Positions 44,757-54,398 are shown, counted from the first letter of the stretch. The stretch: DNA of 64,000 nucleotides from KBS-96 sp963722585 (GCA_963722585.1 CAVRNU010000022.1:62001-126000), one strand, 5' to 3'. The notes: a model not told the origin generated them from the sequence alone. Made by a program: numbers and translations.

Positions 44757-45833
44757 TTATTCTATTGATTGGTAGCTAATAAATGTGAGGCGTTTACTGT
44801 CAGGCGACCAGGGATGCGGACCTAGCGTGCCGCGACCGCCGACTAGCTTGGCCACCACTTTTGAACTCTTGTTCGCCACTTGCGTAACCGATAAGACCAC
44901 CTCCTGATTGTCTTTTGCATGACTGAAGGACACCATCTGTTTCCCGTCCGGAGAGACGCGCGAAGAGCTCTGAGTTTCAGGGGTCGAGGCGATGGTTTCC
45001 GGGGTTCCTCCTGCTACCGGAACTCGCTCAATCCCACTGCTGGAATGAAAGATAAGAGAGGCTCCGTCAGGGGTCCACGAGGGAGCTTCGATGTGGTCGC
45101 GGGTCACGTAACTGACGCGCGCATCGGTCGAGGCCACGGTCACCGTTTCTAACGTGCTGTACAGCATTGGCGCCGTGCCCGCGTTGGTTTCTGTCGTACT
45201 CAGGCCGACATTCGTGAAAGCGGCTTTCTGAATCGCATCCTTGTTGTGCGCGCAAACGCCAATACCGACATAAAATGGGGCTTTCATCGCAACACGCGCT
45301 GAGCCGCCCGCGAAATCGAGCTTCCCGCGACCGCTGCCAATCCACATATAGAAACGATCGCCGCGCTTCTCGATCCGCAGCCGCTTCGGCGCCGATATAT
45401 TGGATTCGATTTCGTGCATTGCCGCCCCTTTCTCGTCGCGGAACTGGAGCGACGTCAGGCCGTTGCCATGAAGCGCTGCATCGGCGTATGGAGAATCGGG
45501 ATCGAGGCTTTGCCGGAACATCAGCACCGCCTTGCGATGGTTGTCTCCACCCGTTCCGAGAATTGAGATATCGGCGGTCAGAGCGGCGTCCGTGGCTGAA
45601 ATTTTCTTCCACATGAAGTGAAAGTCATCAGTTGCGAACCACATATTTTCACCGCTGCCGGTTAGAGTGTAGGTGTTCGAGGCCGCGTCATAATCCGCCG
45701 AGCCGGGATGGAGAACAGTGCCGATGTCCGTGTGGTCTTCAAATAAGCCGATGGATGATGAATCGCTGCGCAGCGCCAATGCGCAGTAGGCGATCCCAGC
45801 CAGGCATAATATTCCCTTTGTAGTTCGCCCCAT
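44757..45833 (-). CDS. Exported DUF1349/PD40 (TolB-like) protein
   Basis: 358 residues with a signal-like N terminus (MGRTTKGILCLAGIAYCALALR). A concanavalin-like DUF1349 half follows (SADYDAASNTYTLTGSGENMWFATDDFHFMWKK, RGDRFYMWIGS). The C-terminal part has WD40-like PD40 repeats (APSWTPDGASLIFHS, SRVSPDGKQMVSFSHA, PHPWSPDSKRLTFISY). The propeller is short (about three blades), so it may be an incomplete one that pairs with another protein. It starts 1 bp after the TonB receptor stop at 45835, so the two are co-transcribed. Function unknown; binding of oligosaccharide or peptide is a guess. Confidence 0.72.
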   Translation of the reverse strand: MGRTTKGILCLAGIAYCALALRSDSSSIGLFEDHTDIGTVLHPGSADYDAASNTYTLTGSGENMWFATDDFHFMWKKISATDAALTADISILGTGGDNHRKAVLMFRQSLDPDSPYADAALHGNGLTSLQFRDEKGAAMHEIESNISAPKRLRIEKRGDRFYMWIGSGRGKLDFAGGSARVAMKAPFYVGIGVCAHNKDAIQKAAFTNVGLSTTETNAGTAPMLYSTLETVTVASTDARVSYVTRDHIEAPSWTPDGASLIFHSSSGIERVPVAGGTPETIASTPETQSSSRVSPDGKQMVSFSHAKDNQEVVLSVTQVANKSSKVVAKLVGGRGTLGPHPWSPDSKRLTFISYQSIE

Positions 45834-45834
45834 G

Positions 45835-48800
45835 TCAGAAGAGCAGCTTCAAAGCTAACTGTATGTCTCGCGGAGTATTCACTTGATCGGAGATGACTCC
45901 CGCTTCCGGCGATCCAATAACGGTGTTCGGCGCGTCGAACTGCGGATGGTTCAGAATATTGAACACTTCGGCGCGAAACTGCAAGCGTAAGCGCTCGTGA
46001 ATTGGTATGTCCTTGTACAAAGACATGTCTAATTGCAATGCGCCGGGGGCTCGCAGATAAGGCAGCATTCGACCGGTATTTCCATATGTAAACGGCGGGG
46101 GAATAGCAAAAGCGCTCGCATTGAAGTAATCGTTCACACGACTGGCGACGGAGCCGGAGGTGTAAATAGGCCCTCCCAGGTAGTTCGGCCTCTGGACGTT
46201 AGAGAAGAAGCCGTAAGCGCCGTAGTTGAACAGCGTGTTAGTTTCCGTGGTCAATCCGAGAGGCTGGCCGCTGTGAATGTTGAAGATTCCGTTTAACTGC
46301 CATCCACCCAAAATCGCATTCGACCATCCGCTGTGCAGGAACGCTCGTCCTCTGCCGAACGGAAGCTGCCAATTGCCATTAATGGCGAGGTAGTTCGGGG
46401 TATCGAAGCTGGCAACGGCCCGGTCGGCGCGGCGATTGTCTGCATCCTGAATGCCTCCCCAAGTAAAGTTTTCACCGGGAAATCCTTCGTAGGTGTCAGA
46501 TGGCAGAACGTCATCGATCAACTTAGAATATGTGTACGACAACAGCAGGCCAAAGCCATGCGCAAAGCGCCGCTCTGCCTTCACCTGGAGCGAATGGTAA
46601 ATGGAGTTACCGTAAGAATTCGTTTCGGCGGTTATTCCTTCAAACTGTGGATAGGGCCGTAAGAGTTGGCTGCGCTGCACGGTGGGCGTGCTCAAGGGGC
46701 CGCTGGTGATCAGACCATAATACGGATTGGGCACCAGAGTTAACAAAGAATTGCTGAGTGAGAGATACTGGTCGGGCAACTGATTGTAATTGACCGGGCT
46801 GTACAAGTGAACACCGTGACTTCCCGCATAAGCAGCGCTTAGCAGGAAAGCTCCCGGCAGCGTTCGTTCAATTCCAAAGTTCCACTGTTCCGCGTAAAGG
46901 TTCAGCCGGCCGCGATCCATGGTCTCGATCGTCTGCCCTAATAGCGTGAGCAATCCCTGGCTGCTGCCAGGAGCTCTCTGAAAACCCTCTGGAAACGGAT
47001 TGCTCAGCAGGTTGACGGGCGTGATTCCGTTCACCGTGCTGATCCAATTGGTCGAGGCTGAAAAACCGGTGAAAGGCGACATATTGCCAGCAAACGCCGC
47101 TCCGTTGGAGGGCCCATAGAAAATACCGAAGCCGCCTCGAATCACGGTTTTTTGCTCGGGCGAATAGGCGAACCCGAATCGCGGTGCAAAGTTTGTGCGG
47201 TTATCCTGAAATTGCGCACGCGGTACGCCGTTCACGCCTGGAAACTGAAGGCCGCCTATGAGCGTCACGGCGTCAACATTGGTTACTGAAGTACCATCCC
47301 AACTGTTGATGCGATTGTGTTTCTCTTTCCATGGGGCATCGAAATCGTAGCGAATGCCTAAGTTCAAAGTCAACTTAGGCGTGACTTTCCAATCGTCTTG
47401 AAAGTAGAACCCATAGCTGTGATAGCCGACAAACTCGCCGGGCGAGCTGCTTTGAATGCTTCCGTTGTCTCCTGTGCCAAACAGGAATGAGGCAAAGCCG
47501 ACACCCGAGCTGGCGCTTGCGGCCACGGGGTTTGGCCCCTGCGTAAAATCGGAGGAGAAAGCATAATTGTTAAAGGCCGGCTGCTGACGCTGTGTCCAGC
47601 GATTGTAGAACCAGTCGCCGCCTAGTTTGAGGCTGTGCGCTCCGATCACTTTCGTCATATTGGCGTATTCGGAGAACGTGTCATAGGACTGATTGGTGTA
47701 CTGGCAGTTGCCGATAAAGCCGCCACCCGCATCGGGGATGTTGATGGAAGCTCCCATGCCGCTCACGGACACGCTGGGAAAACAGTTGGTAAGCCCCACG
47801 TTATTGAAGTACGAGGGGAAGCCGAGTTGCGTGGGATCGAATCCTAGCGCCGGGTTCTGGCGCCCCAGCCAGTAGTGGAGCACGCTCGAGCTGAGTTCGA
47901 TGACAGTTGTGGGATTGATGACGTAGTTATAGTTCGCCGTGGCTTCCTGGTTGTGCGAAATGTCAGTGCCGTCGGTCGGCTGGCTGTACGCAAAATTGGG
48001 GCTGCCGGTTCCGTAGACATCGGGACGATCGACTGTGCCCACGTTCTTCGACCATCGTACAAATATCTTTTGGTTATCTGTAATCTTCTGATCCATTCGG
48101 AGCGAGTAAGTATCCTCGTTAAGCGGCGCGGACATATTGGTCGTGAAGTTATTCGCTCCAGTTAGCGGATTGCCGGCTGTATTTGGTAGAGGCAAATAGG
48201 GTACTAAGGCAGCTGATATAGGATTAATCTGCGAAGGCTGCATTATATTGCCGGGCAGCGGCGTCCTGACGTATTGGCCGTTAGGACCGAGAGTGGTCGA
48301 GTTGGGATCGTAAACGACAATCTGCTGGCCGGCCTGGTTAAACGTTTGTGAAAAATTGCCTTCCCGCTGCAGGGGTGTGGGCATCGTGCCTGTCGTGGTG
48401 TACGCCCGAACCCAGCGTAAGCCCTCATATGAAAAGAAGAAAAACGTTTTGTTGCGGCCATCGAAAACTTTCGGAATGTAAACCGGGCCTCCGAACGTCG
48501 CTCCAAACTGATTGAAACGGATGGGAGCGATCGGTTCGCCGGCTGAATTTGCGAAGAAGTCGTTCGCGTCGAAATAGTTGTTGCGGACAAAATCGTAAGC
48601 GCTGCCGTGGACGTCGTTGGCTCCGCTTCTGGTGACCACATTGATGACGCCGCCCGCGGTATTGCCAAATTCGGCTGGCACATTGCTCGTTTGAACTTTG
48701 TACTCCTGCACCATGTCAGGTGATGGATAAATGCCTGGGCCGTTGAAGCCGGCGTTAGAATTCCATCCGCCGTCCAGTAGAAACATGCTCACGTTAACGC

Positions 48801-49377
48801 GGGAACCGTTGATGGAGAGGAACTGGTCGTTGTAGTTTCCGTAAGCTAGCTGCGTAAAGAGATTGGGGGCGCGCACGCCTGGTACCAGCGCGGCAAAGCC
48901 ATAGCTGTTTCTGCCGTTAATCGGCAAGTCAACGATGCTCGTGGTGCCTAGAACTGTTCCCAGCGAAGAGGATGCGGACTCGATCTGAGGCCCGCTTTCG
49001 GTGACGGTGACGGTTTGTGTTGAAGCGCCCACTTTAAGAGCAACGTTCTGGGCGACGGCCTGGCCCACGTTCAGCGGAATAGTATCCAGGACAAAGCGCT
49101 GGAATCCGGGCATATTGACCTCGAACTTGTACGTGGCGGGCGGCAGCAAAGGAAACGAGTAATAGCCGAGACTGTTAGTTTTCGTCGTCCGGACTTCGGC
49201 CGTCGCGATATTTGTTAGCGTGACCGTTGCACCATCGACCGCCGCCTGACTGGGATCGAGCACTGTCCCGGTTATGGAGCCAGTTGCGGTCTGGCCATAG
49301 GAGGATGCGCTGAAGGCGGCGTTCAAGATCAGACACGATAAAATCTGCCGGAGCGACCGGCATTCGGGTAGCTTCAT
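45835..49377 (-). CDS. TonB-dependent receptor, Oar-like
   Basis: An intact 1180-residue receptor, the largest in the window. It has a signal peptide (cleavage near SYG-QT), a regulatory-like domain (ITGTVLDPSQAAVDGATVTLTN) and a plug (LPINGRNSYGFAALVPGVRAP, EFGNTAGGVINVVTRSGAN). The barrel includes FRFNQFGATFGGPV-like segments, LGIRYDFDAPWKEKHN and PRFGFAYSPEQKTVIRGGFG, and ends RDIQLALKLLF. The ATG has a GAGGAGAGGA site upstream. A membrane-anchored regulator-like gene (50890) lies upstream on the same strand, 172 bp away, and a PD40 protein follows directly. Substrate unknown. Confidence 0.9.
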   Translation of the reverse strand: MKLPECRSLRQILSCLILNAAFSASSYGQTATGSITGTVLDPSQAAVDGATVTLTNIATAEVRTTKTNSLGYYSFPLLPPATYKFEVNMPGFQRFVLDTIPLNVGQAVAQNVALKVGASTQTVTVTESGPQIESASSSLGTVLGTTSIVDLPINGRNSYGFAALVPGVRAPNLFTQLAYGNYNDQFLSINGSRVNVSMFLLDGGWNSNAGFNGPGIYPSPDMVQEYKVQTSNVPAEFGNTAGGVINVVTRSGANDVHGSAYDFVRNNYFDANDFFANSAGEPIAPIRFNQFGATFGGPVYIPKVFDGRNKTFFFFSYEGLRWVRAYTTTGTMPTPLQREGNFSQTFNQAGQQIVVYDPNSTTLGPNGQYVRTPLPGNIMQPSQINPISAALVPYLPLPNTAGNPLTGANNFTTNMSAPLNEDTYSLRMDQKITDNQKIFVRWSKNVGTVDRPDVYGTGSPNFAYSQPTDGTDISHNQEATANYNYVINPTTVIELSSSVLHYWLGRQNPALGFDPTQLGFPSYFNNVGLTNCFPSVSVSGMGASINIPDAGGGFIGNCQYTNQSYDTFSEYANMTKVIGAHSLKLGGDWFYNRWTQRQQPAFNNYAFSSDFTQGPNPVAASASSGVGFASFLFGTGDNGSIQSSSPGEFVGYHSYGFYFQDDWKVTPKLTLNLGIRYDFDAPWKEKHNRINSWDGTSVTNVDAVTLIGGLQFPGVNGVPRAQFQDNRTNFAPRFGFAYSPEQKTVIRGGFGIFYGPSNGAAFAGNMSPFTGFSASTNWISTVNGITPVNLLSNPFPEGFQRAPGSSQGLLTLLGQTIETMDRGRLNLYAEQWNFGIERTLPGAFLLSAAYAGSHGVHLYSPVNYNQLPDQYLSLSNSLLTLVPNPYYGLITSGPLSTPTVQRSQLLRPYPQFEGITAETNSYGNSIYHSLQVKAERRFAHGFGLLLSYTYSKLIDDVLPSDTYEGFPGENFTWGGIQDADNRRADRAVASFDTPNYLAINGNWQLPFGRGRAFLHSGWSNAILGGWQLNGIFNIHSGQPLGLTTETNTLFNYGAYGFFSNVQRPNYLGGPIYTSGSVASRVNDYFNASAFAIPPPFTYGNTGRMLPYLRAPGALQLDMSLYKDIPIHERLRLQFRAEVFNILNHPQFDAPNTVIGSPEAGVISDQVNTPRDIQLALKLLF

Positions 49378-49549
49378 GGCTTCCTCTCCTCGAAACTCAC
49401 TGTTTTTTACGCTGGCGATTTTAGTGGCGATACCCTGTAGAGCAAGCCTAAACGTCGGCCTTATAGATGAAGAAGCACTTAAACGTCAGGTAACGTTACG
49501 AAACGGGCACTGGTCCCGTTAATGCATCGTTAATACGTGGTTTTAGGGC

Positions 49550-50890
49550 CTAATTTAGAAGCGGCGAACTATTCATCACCTGGTCGGTTTCGTACTCCCA
49601 ATTGAGCGCCAAATTATGATCGAGCCCGCACCGAACCACGACCTGATAGGCCTGGGGAAATTTCGCGTATCCTTCTTGCCGCAGTTTGGATTTCAAAATT
49701 CGCAAACCGTCGGGCGATCGAAAGAATTCGAGGGCCGCCTGGGGACCGGCCGAAGTGATCCCGGAGAATATGAAAGTCTGTGCCCGACCTTCTCCCGGGG
49801 CCTGACTGGGAAGCACAGTCACGAGACCGTAAGCTTTCGTCAGCATTCCAAACTCGTTCCGAGAGGGACGGAACATTCGCCTGACGGCGCGGTCCGACGG
49901 ATTGTCGCTCACCACTTCTTCCCGGCTAACTGGATCATACCGGACAGAAAAGGGCGCACTCCTCAAAAACCTGGCTGCCAGAGGACTATAGTTCGGCGAT
50001 CCGATAAGAATGACGTTCCGTCCGCGCAGCGCGAACGCACGTAGGTTGGATTCCGGGATAATGCGCGGCAGCGCGCCCCATCGTGACAAGAGCTGGACAG
50101 CTGAGGTAGACGCGAGAGAATCGCCAAAGAGAAAAACGTCCTGGGTTGTGTGCATATAGAGCTTACCGCCGCCATCCATCATTTGGAGACCGCCATACCA
50201 TTGAGAGACCTGGTCGGGCGTGGGTAACTGGGGCGCGCGGGTTGTGGGCACTTGGCCGTCTTTGTAGGAGTGAAGCAACATTGCGGGCGGAGTGGCGATG
50301 CACACTGTCACTTCCTCCCCCGGCTCGAGCATCTGCCCCCAGGCTTCCCGTAAAATTGGATCGATGTGAAGCGCGGAGAACGAACCTCTGAGCAGAAGCA
50401 TTGTGGCCAACGAGACTAAGATGAGCGCGGATGCCGCACCGCCTATCAGGAACGGCTTCCAAAGATTCGTGAGCCCGGGCGGCGGTTGAGGGATGGGTGT
50501 TTGAACTGAAAGCTCGAGTCGAGGCCCAGCTGCCATGGTGTGGCTCGAAAAATGAGGATTGTATGCGCCCTTCGGTACTTCAATTCGCCATTCCGCCTCG
50601 GGGTCCTCGATTTCGTAATATTCCTGAAGTTTCTGCCGCAAGGCATGCGCCCTGGTACGGACAGAAGAGTCGTCCGCAGGTGAGTAGTCGGGAGGCCGGC
50701 CGAGCGCTTCTACAGCAATTGAATATTCGTTGATTTCATCTGCCTTTCCCGCAATGTCTTTTTCGCAGATGTATTGCAGAAAGCGCTTCAATTGATCGGA
50801 ACGGGAGAATGTCTGGCTGCGGAGAACACGCTCCATGGCGCGCCGCTTGTCGTCGGGAGCAACGTCTACGAAGGGTGTGGCCGGCAACAC
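49550..50890 (-). CDS. Membrane-anchored protein with N-terminal regulator-like domain
   Basis: 446 residues. Residues 1-115 match a domain common in Acidobacteriota and rhizobia, with the pattern SDQLKRFLQYICEKDIAGKADEINEYSIAVEALGRP, VRTRAHALRQKLQEYYE, RIEVPKGAYNPHF. It looks like a DNA- or signal-binding module, but no function is established to my knowledge. A single transmembrane segment (PFLIGGAASALILVSLATMLLL, about 145-166) separates it from a 280-residue extracytoplasmic part. That part resembles a Rossmann-like or substrate-binding fold (NVILIGSPNYSPLAARFL, YGLVTVLPSQAP, FIFSGITSAGPQAALEFF). The layout suggests a one-component transmembrane sensor in the style of ToxR. It precedes a TonB receptor gene and may control it. 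The start is GTG at 50890. Confidence 0.65.
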   Translation of the reverse strand: MLPATPFVDVAPDDKRRAMERVLRSQTFSRSDQLKRFLQYICEKDIAGKADEINEYSIAVEALGRPPDYSPADDSSVRTRAHALRQKLQEYYEIEDPEAEWRIEVPKGAYNPHFSSHTMAAGPRLELSVQTPIPQPPPGLTNLWKPFLIGGAASALILVSLATMLLLRGSFSALHIDPILREAWGQMLEPGEEVTVCIATPPAMLLHSYKDGQVPTTRAPQLPTPDQVSQWYGGLQMMDGGGKLYMHTTQDVFLFGDSLASTSAVQLLSRWGALPRIIPESNLRAFALRGRNVILIGSPNYSPLAARFLRSAPFSVRYDPVSREEVVSDNPSDRAVRRMFRPSRNEFGMLTKAYGLVTVLPSQAPGEGRAQTFIFSGITSAGPQAALEFFRSPDGLRILKSKLRQEGYAKFPQAYQVVVRCGLDHNLALNWEYETDQVMNSSPLLN

Positions 50891-51000
50891 GAGTTTCCCT
50901 CACTGTAGGAAATGATTATCACAACGTAACCGATTGGAGTGCGGGGTTCGCCTGGCTTGCGTTCGACGACACGGCCTTTCCGAAATCGTCGGGGTCACCT

Positions 51001-51933
51001 TCACACCGGAATACCCGCTTTGCGAAAGACGGCTTCAGCCTTTTCCAGACCGAGCCGCGCGCCCTGTTCCGGGGTCATTTCCTTTAGTCCTCGGCCAAAC
51101 ACCTCGACGCTCAGGGCATCCGTGTAGCCGATTTTTTGCAGTGCATGCAGGAAGCCGACGAGATCGATGACGCCTTCACCGGGCATCAGGCGTTGATTGT
51201 CGCGTATCTGATCGGGAGGTAAATTTGGAGCGTCGTTGAAATGCACGTGGACGATGCGCTCGCGTCCGGCGGCGATAATGTCCTCGGTTGTGGCTCCGGC
51301 GTGATGCCAATGCCAGACATCGAGCAGCAGGCCGACATTGGGGCCGCACTCTTCGGCGAACTCGAGCATCTCGGGCATGCGCCAGATGAACTCGTAGGGG
51401 AACATTTTGCGGAGGTGAAGGGGGCCGAGGAACTCGAGGCCCAGCCGCACATCGGACTTTGCGAGAATGCGCGCGCTTTCCGTGAAACGCTGTTTGTAGA
51501 TCCGCCGCAGCTCCGCTTTTGGGGTGTTACTTGAGGGCATGATATACGTGATCATGCGCGGGCAGCCGATCGCCTTCGCGAATGGCGCCGTTTCTTCGAG
51601 CTTCGGCAAGGAAGCCTGGAACGCGGCGTCGTCTTTCCGGAATTCAGCGGGAAAGTTAATCACGGCGGGCCTGATTTTCAGCTCCGTGAACAGCGACCGC
51701 GTGGCAGCGACGCCTTCCTTCATAGCTGGGTCGACCATCACGTCGACTCCGGGGAAACCGACGCGAGCGGCAAGCTTGGCGAAGTCGGGCCAGTTCACGC
51801 GTCCGGAAACCAGCGTTTCATTCAGCGAGAGGTACATGGTGCGGCTGGGGCTGAATTGACGCGCTGAGCTTTTAGTAACAACCGGCAGAGAGGCCGCAAA
51901 TTTCAGGGCGTCGCGTCTGGAAAACAGTCTCAT
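51001..51933 (-). CDS. Tat-exported sugar phosphate isomerase/epimerase family (TIM-barrel) protein
   Basis: A 310-residue xylose-isomerase-like TIM barrel. The leader has SRRDALKFAASLPVV, a twin-arginine type. The barrel motifs are AARVGFPGVDVMVD, TYIMPSSNTPK, LGLEFLGPLHLRKM, NVGLLLDVWHWHHAGA, IVHVHFNDAP and EGVIDLVGFLHALQKIGY, with likely metal ligands in E(FLGP), D(VWHWHH), H(FND) and E(VFGRG). Members act on sugars, inosose or 3-keto sugars. It is divergent from a DUF1080 3-keto-disaccharide hydrolase gene, a pairing that fits sugar catabolism through 3-keto intermediates. Confidence 0.83.
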   Translation of the reverse strand: MRLFSRRDALKFAASLPVVTKSSARQFSPSRTMYLSLNETLVSGRVNWPDFAKLAARVGFPGVDVMVDPAMKEGVAATRSLFTELKIRPAVINFPAEFRKDDAAFQASLPKLEETAPFAKAIGCPRMITYIMPSSNTPKAELRRIYKQRFTESARILAKSDVRLGLEFLGPLHLRKMFPYEFIWRMPEMLEFAEECGPNVGLLLDVWHWHHAGATTEDIIAAGRERIVHVHFNDAPNLPPDQIRDNQRLMPGEGVIDLVGFLHALQKIGYTDALSVEVFGRGLKEMTPEQGARLGLEKAEAVFRKAGIPV

Positions 51934-52017
51934 GCTTGCCTAGTTTATACAGGCCGGCGAGCAGAGTATAACGCATTTTCGATTCTCGGCCGCCGCATTC
52001 GGTACACTAACGCGTGA

Positions 52018-52950
52018 ATGAAACAGTTCTGGTCCGCGTTGACGATTTCTTTGGTGGCGCTTTCCGCTTTTACTGCCGGCGCGAACACCCGTTCGCCGCT
52101 CGAGGGGCGCTGGGATCTTACGGTCAAGACGGCAAACGAAACCTATCCGTCCTGGCTCCAGTTTGCCGAGCGAAATGGGCATCCCTCCGTTCGGGTGCAA
52201 GGCCGGGTATCGAGTGTTCATCCCGTTCAGGATTTGAAGGTAGAGGGAGCGCGCATGACGTTCACTTCGTCCGAATGGTTCGGGAAGCCAACGAAAGTCT
52301 CGTGGGAATTCATGGCGAGCGGCGGGAAGCTGACTGGCACACAGACACGTGAAGATGGAACACGAGGAGAAATTACAGGAGTTCCGGCTCCCGCGTTGAG
52401 AAGACAGCCGCCAGCGAAGTGGAGCAAGCCGGAAGACTTATTTGACGGCAAGGATCTGAGAGGCTGGGAGCCGGACGATCCACCCAACAATCACTGGAAG
52501 GCCGAAGACGGAGATCTTGTAAATGTATCTCCGGGCGCGAACCTTCGTACAGTCCGCAAGTTTCATGATTTCAAACTGCACATCGAGTACAACTGTCCGA
52601 AGGATGGAAACAGCGGGATTTATTTGAGAGGGCGGTACGAAGTGCAGGTCGCCTATGAGGCGGCGAACGACAGGTTTCACGGTATGGGAGCAATATACGG
52701 CTTTCTCGCGCCCAAAACGGAACTCCCCGATAAGCCCGGGCAGTGGGAAAGTTTCGATATTACGTTAGTTGGTAGGTATGTGACTGTGATACGGGACGGT
52801 GTCCTCACAATCGCCGACAAGGAGATACCGGGTATCACTGGCGGGGCGTTGGATAGTGACGAAGCGCAGCCCAATTCGCTCTACATTCAGGGCGATCATA
52901 CCGGCGGGATGAAATACCGGAATATCAGGATTTCGGTTCCCGCGCAGTGA
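52018..52950 (+). CDS. Exported DUF1080 (3-keto-disaccharide hydrolase-like) protein
   Basis: 310 residues with a signal peptide (cleavage near TAG-AN). The N-terminal 115 residues form an extra beta domain (SPLEGRWDLTVKTANETYPSWLQF, GKLTGTQTREDGTRGEITG). The DUF1080 domain follows (LFDGKDLRGWEP, WKAEDGDLVNVSPGANLRT, FKLHIEYNCPKDGNSGIYLRGRYEVQV, MKYRNIRISV). DUF1080 proteins are concanavalin-like hydrolases, some shown to cleave 3-keto-glycosides. It is divergent from the TIM-barrel isomerase, with which it may act on the same sugar. Confidence 0.85.
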   Translation: MKQFWSALTISLVALSAFTAGANTRSPLEGRWDLTVKTANETYPSWLQFAERNGHPSVRVQGRVSSVHPVQDLKVEGARMTFTSSEWFGKPTKVSWEFMASGGKLTGTQTREDGTRGEITGVPAPALRRQPPAKWSKPEDLFDGKDLRGWEPDDPPNNHWKAEDGDLVNVSPGANLRTVRKFHDFKLHIEYNCPKDGNSGIYLRGRYEVQVAYEAANDRFHGMGAIYGFLAPKTELPDKPGQWESFDITLVGRYVTVIRDGVLTIADKEIPGITGGALDSDEAQPNSLYIQGDHTGGMKYRNIRISVPAQ

Positions 52951-53006
52951 TGCGCCGGTGCGTGGCATGTCGCCCGGCTTCCGCGCTACATTAATCATTT
53001 GTTGTT

Positions 53007-54398
53007 GTGATGCTACTTCCAATCGATTTCAAATCCGGCGAACCTGTTTGGAGCGCTCTTCAAAACACTTCGATCGGCGATGCACTGCGCCTTCAGGACT
53101 TTTTAGGAGCGGATGGTTCGAGCGCTGTTTTCAGAGCCGAACTCGCCGAAGTTCCTGGCTCAACTGTGGTGGTGAAATTTTATGAGGTGGAACAGGAGAC
53201 CGTGGCGGCGAGCCAGGCTGAAACCTGGGAAGAGGCTAGACAGTTGAACCATCCGAATCTAATCAAAATCATGGCAGCGGGCCGAGCGGCGCTTGGCGAT
53301 CGCAAGCTGATCTACGTCGCTGTGGAGCCGGCTGACGAGAGTCTGGCGAGCGCGCTACGCGAGAGGGCGCTCGAGCCGGACGAAGCAGGACAAGTTTTGA
53401 CCAGCACTCGGAATGCGCTCGAGTATCTGCACCGCCGTGGTTTCGTTCACTCGTGCCTTTCGCCCGAGCAGATTTTTGCGGTGGGAGATTGGATAAAGCT
53501 CTCGACGGAAGGCATACGGAAGATCGACTCGACACGCACCCCGTTAGGCAGCAGCGCAAAATACCTTGCACCCGAAGCGAATGGAGCCAACATATCGCCT
53601 GCCGCCGATGTGTGGTGCCTGGGAGCCACTCTTGTCGAGGCGCTTACGCTGCAGAGCGTATCGTCAGGCAATTGGAACCGGCAAGCAGTACCTTTCGAGT
53701 TCCGAAGCGTAGTGGAACGCTGCTTGATCCGGGATCCGAATCTCCGCCCGGGCCTGGCGCAAATAGGCCAGGAGAAAATTGCAACACCGCGGGACAAGCC
53801 AACAACGACGATGCCGGATCTGGCTGCTTTGCCGCATGTCGTTCGTCCGGAGCCGCCGAAGATGCTTTACCGGAGACCTGAGCGCTCTGGTTTACCGTTC
53901 TGGGCATATGCCTTGGGTTCGATCGTGCTGATTGCCGCTATCGTCTGGCTGTTTCACACGTCATCGTCGGCACCGAAAGCGCCAGCAACGCCACAGAAGA
54001 CTCTGCCGGCTGCTCAACAAAAAACAATTCAGCCGCCCGGGGAACCGGCTGCCGCGCCGCCAGCGGCCATATCCGCGCCTCCACCCGGCCGTAAAGCGGC
54101 GGCTACTCAGCCATCGGCGGGGCCGGCGGCGGAAAAAAATGGCGGCCGGAAGGGCTTTGTTTGGCGGGTGGTGATTTATACGTACAGTCAGGAGAGCGCA
54201 GCTAAGCAGCGAGCAGGAGAAATCAACGAGAAGCACCCTGAGCTACAAGCTTCCGCTTTCTCGCCCAATGGCAAACCGCCGTTTCTAGTGACGGTAGGCG
54301 GAACAATGTCCTCTCGCGACGAAGCCAGGCGGTTCCGGGAAAATGCAGTGCGTCTGGGCATGCCGCGCGACGCATACACGCAGAACTACATGCAATAG
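53007..54398 (+). CDS. Membrane pseudokinase with C-terminal SPOR-like domain
   Basis: 463 residues in three parts. Residues about 28-255 have a Hanks-type kinase layout: Lys57 in VVVKFYE, the helix LEYLHRRGFVH, YLAPEA (186-191) and DVWCLGATLVEAL (201-213). The catalytic loop reads HSCLSPEQ instead of HRDLKPEN, and the DFG motif reads TEG (167-169), so the catalytic and metal-binding aspartates are missing and kinase activity is not expected. A transmembrane helix follows at about 298-317, then a Pro/Ala-rich linker. The last 80 residues (FVWRVVIYTYSQESAAKQRAGEINEKHP ... PFLVTVGGTMSSRDEARRFRENAVRLG) match a SPOR domain, which binds denuded septal peptidoglycan. The start is GTG 53007 or the adjacent ATG. 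Confidence 0.82.
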   Translation: MMLLPIDFKSGEPVWSALQNTSIGDALRLQDFLGADGSSAVFRAELAEVPGSTVVVKFYEVEQETVAASQAETWEEARQLNHPNLIKIMAAGRAALGDRKLIYVAVEPADESLASALRERALEPDEAGQVLTSTRNALEYLHRRGFVHSCLSPEQIFAVGDWIKLSTEGIRKIDSTRTPLGSSAKYLAPEANGANISPAADVWCLGATLVEALTLQSVSSGNWNRQAVPFEFRSVVERCLIRDPNLRPGLAQIGQEKIATPRDKPTTTMPDLAALPHVVRPEPPKMLYRRPERSGLPFWAYALGSIVLIAAIVWLFHTSSSAPKAPATPQKTLPAAQQKTIQPPGEPAAAPPAAISAPPPGRKAAATQPSAGPAAEKNGGRKGFVWRVVIYTYSQESAAKQRAGEINEKHPELQASAFSPNGKPPFLVTVGGTMSSRDEARRFRENAVRLGMPRDAYTQNYMQ

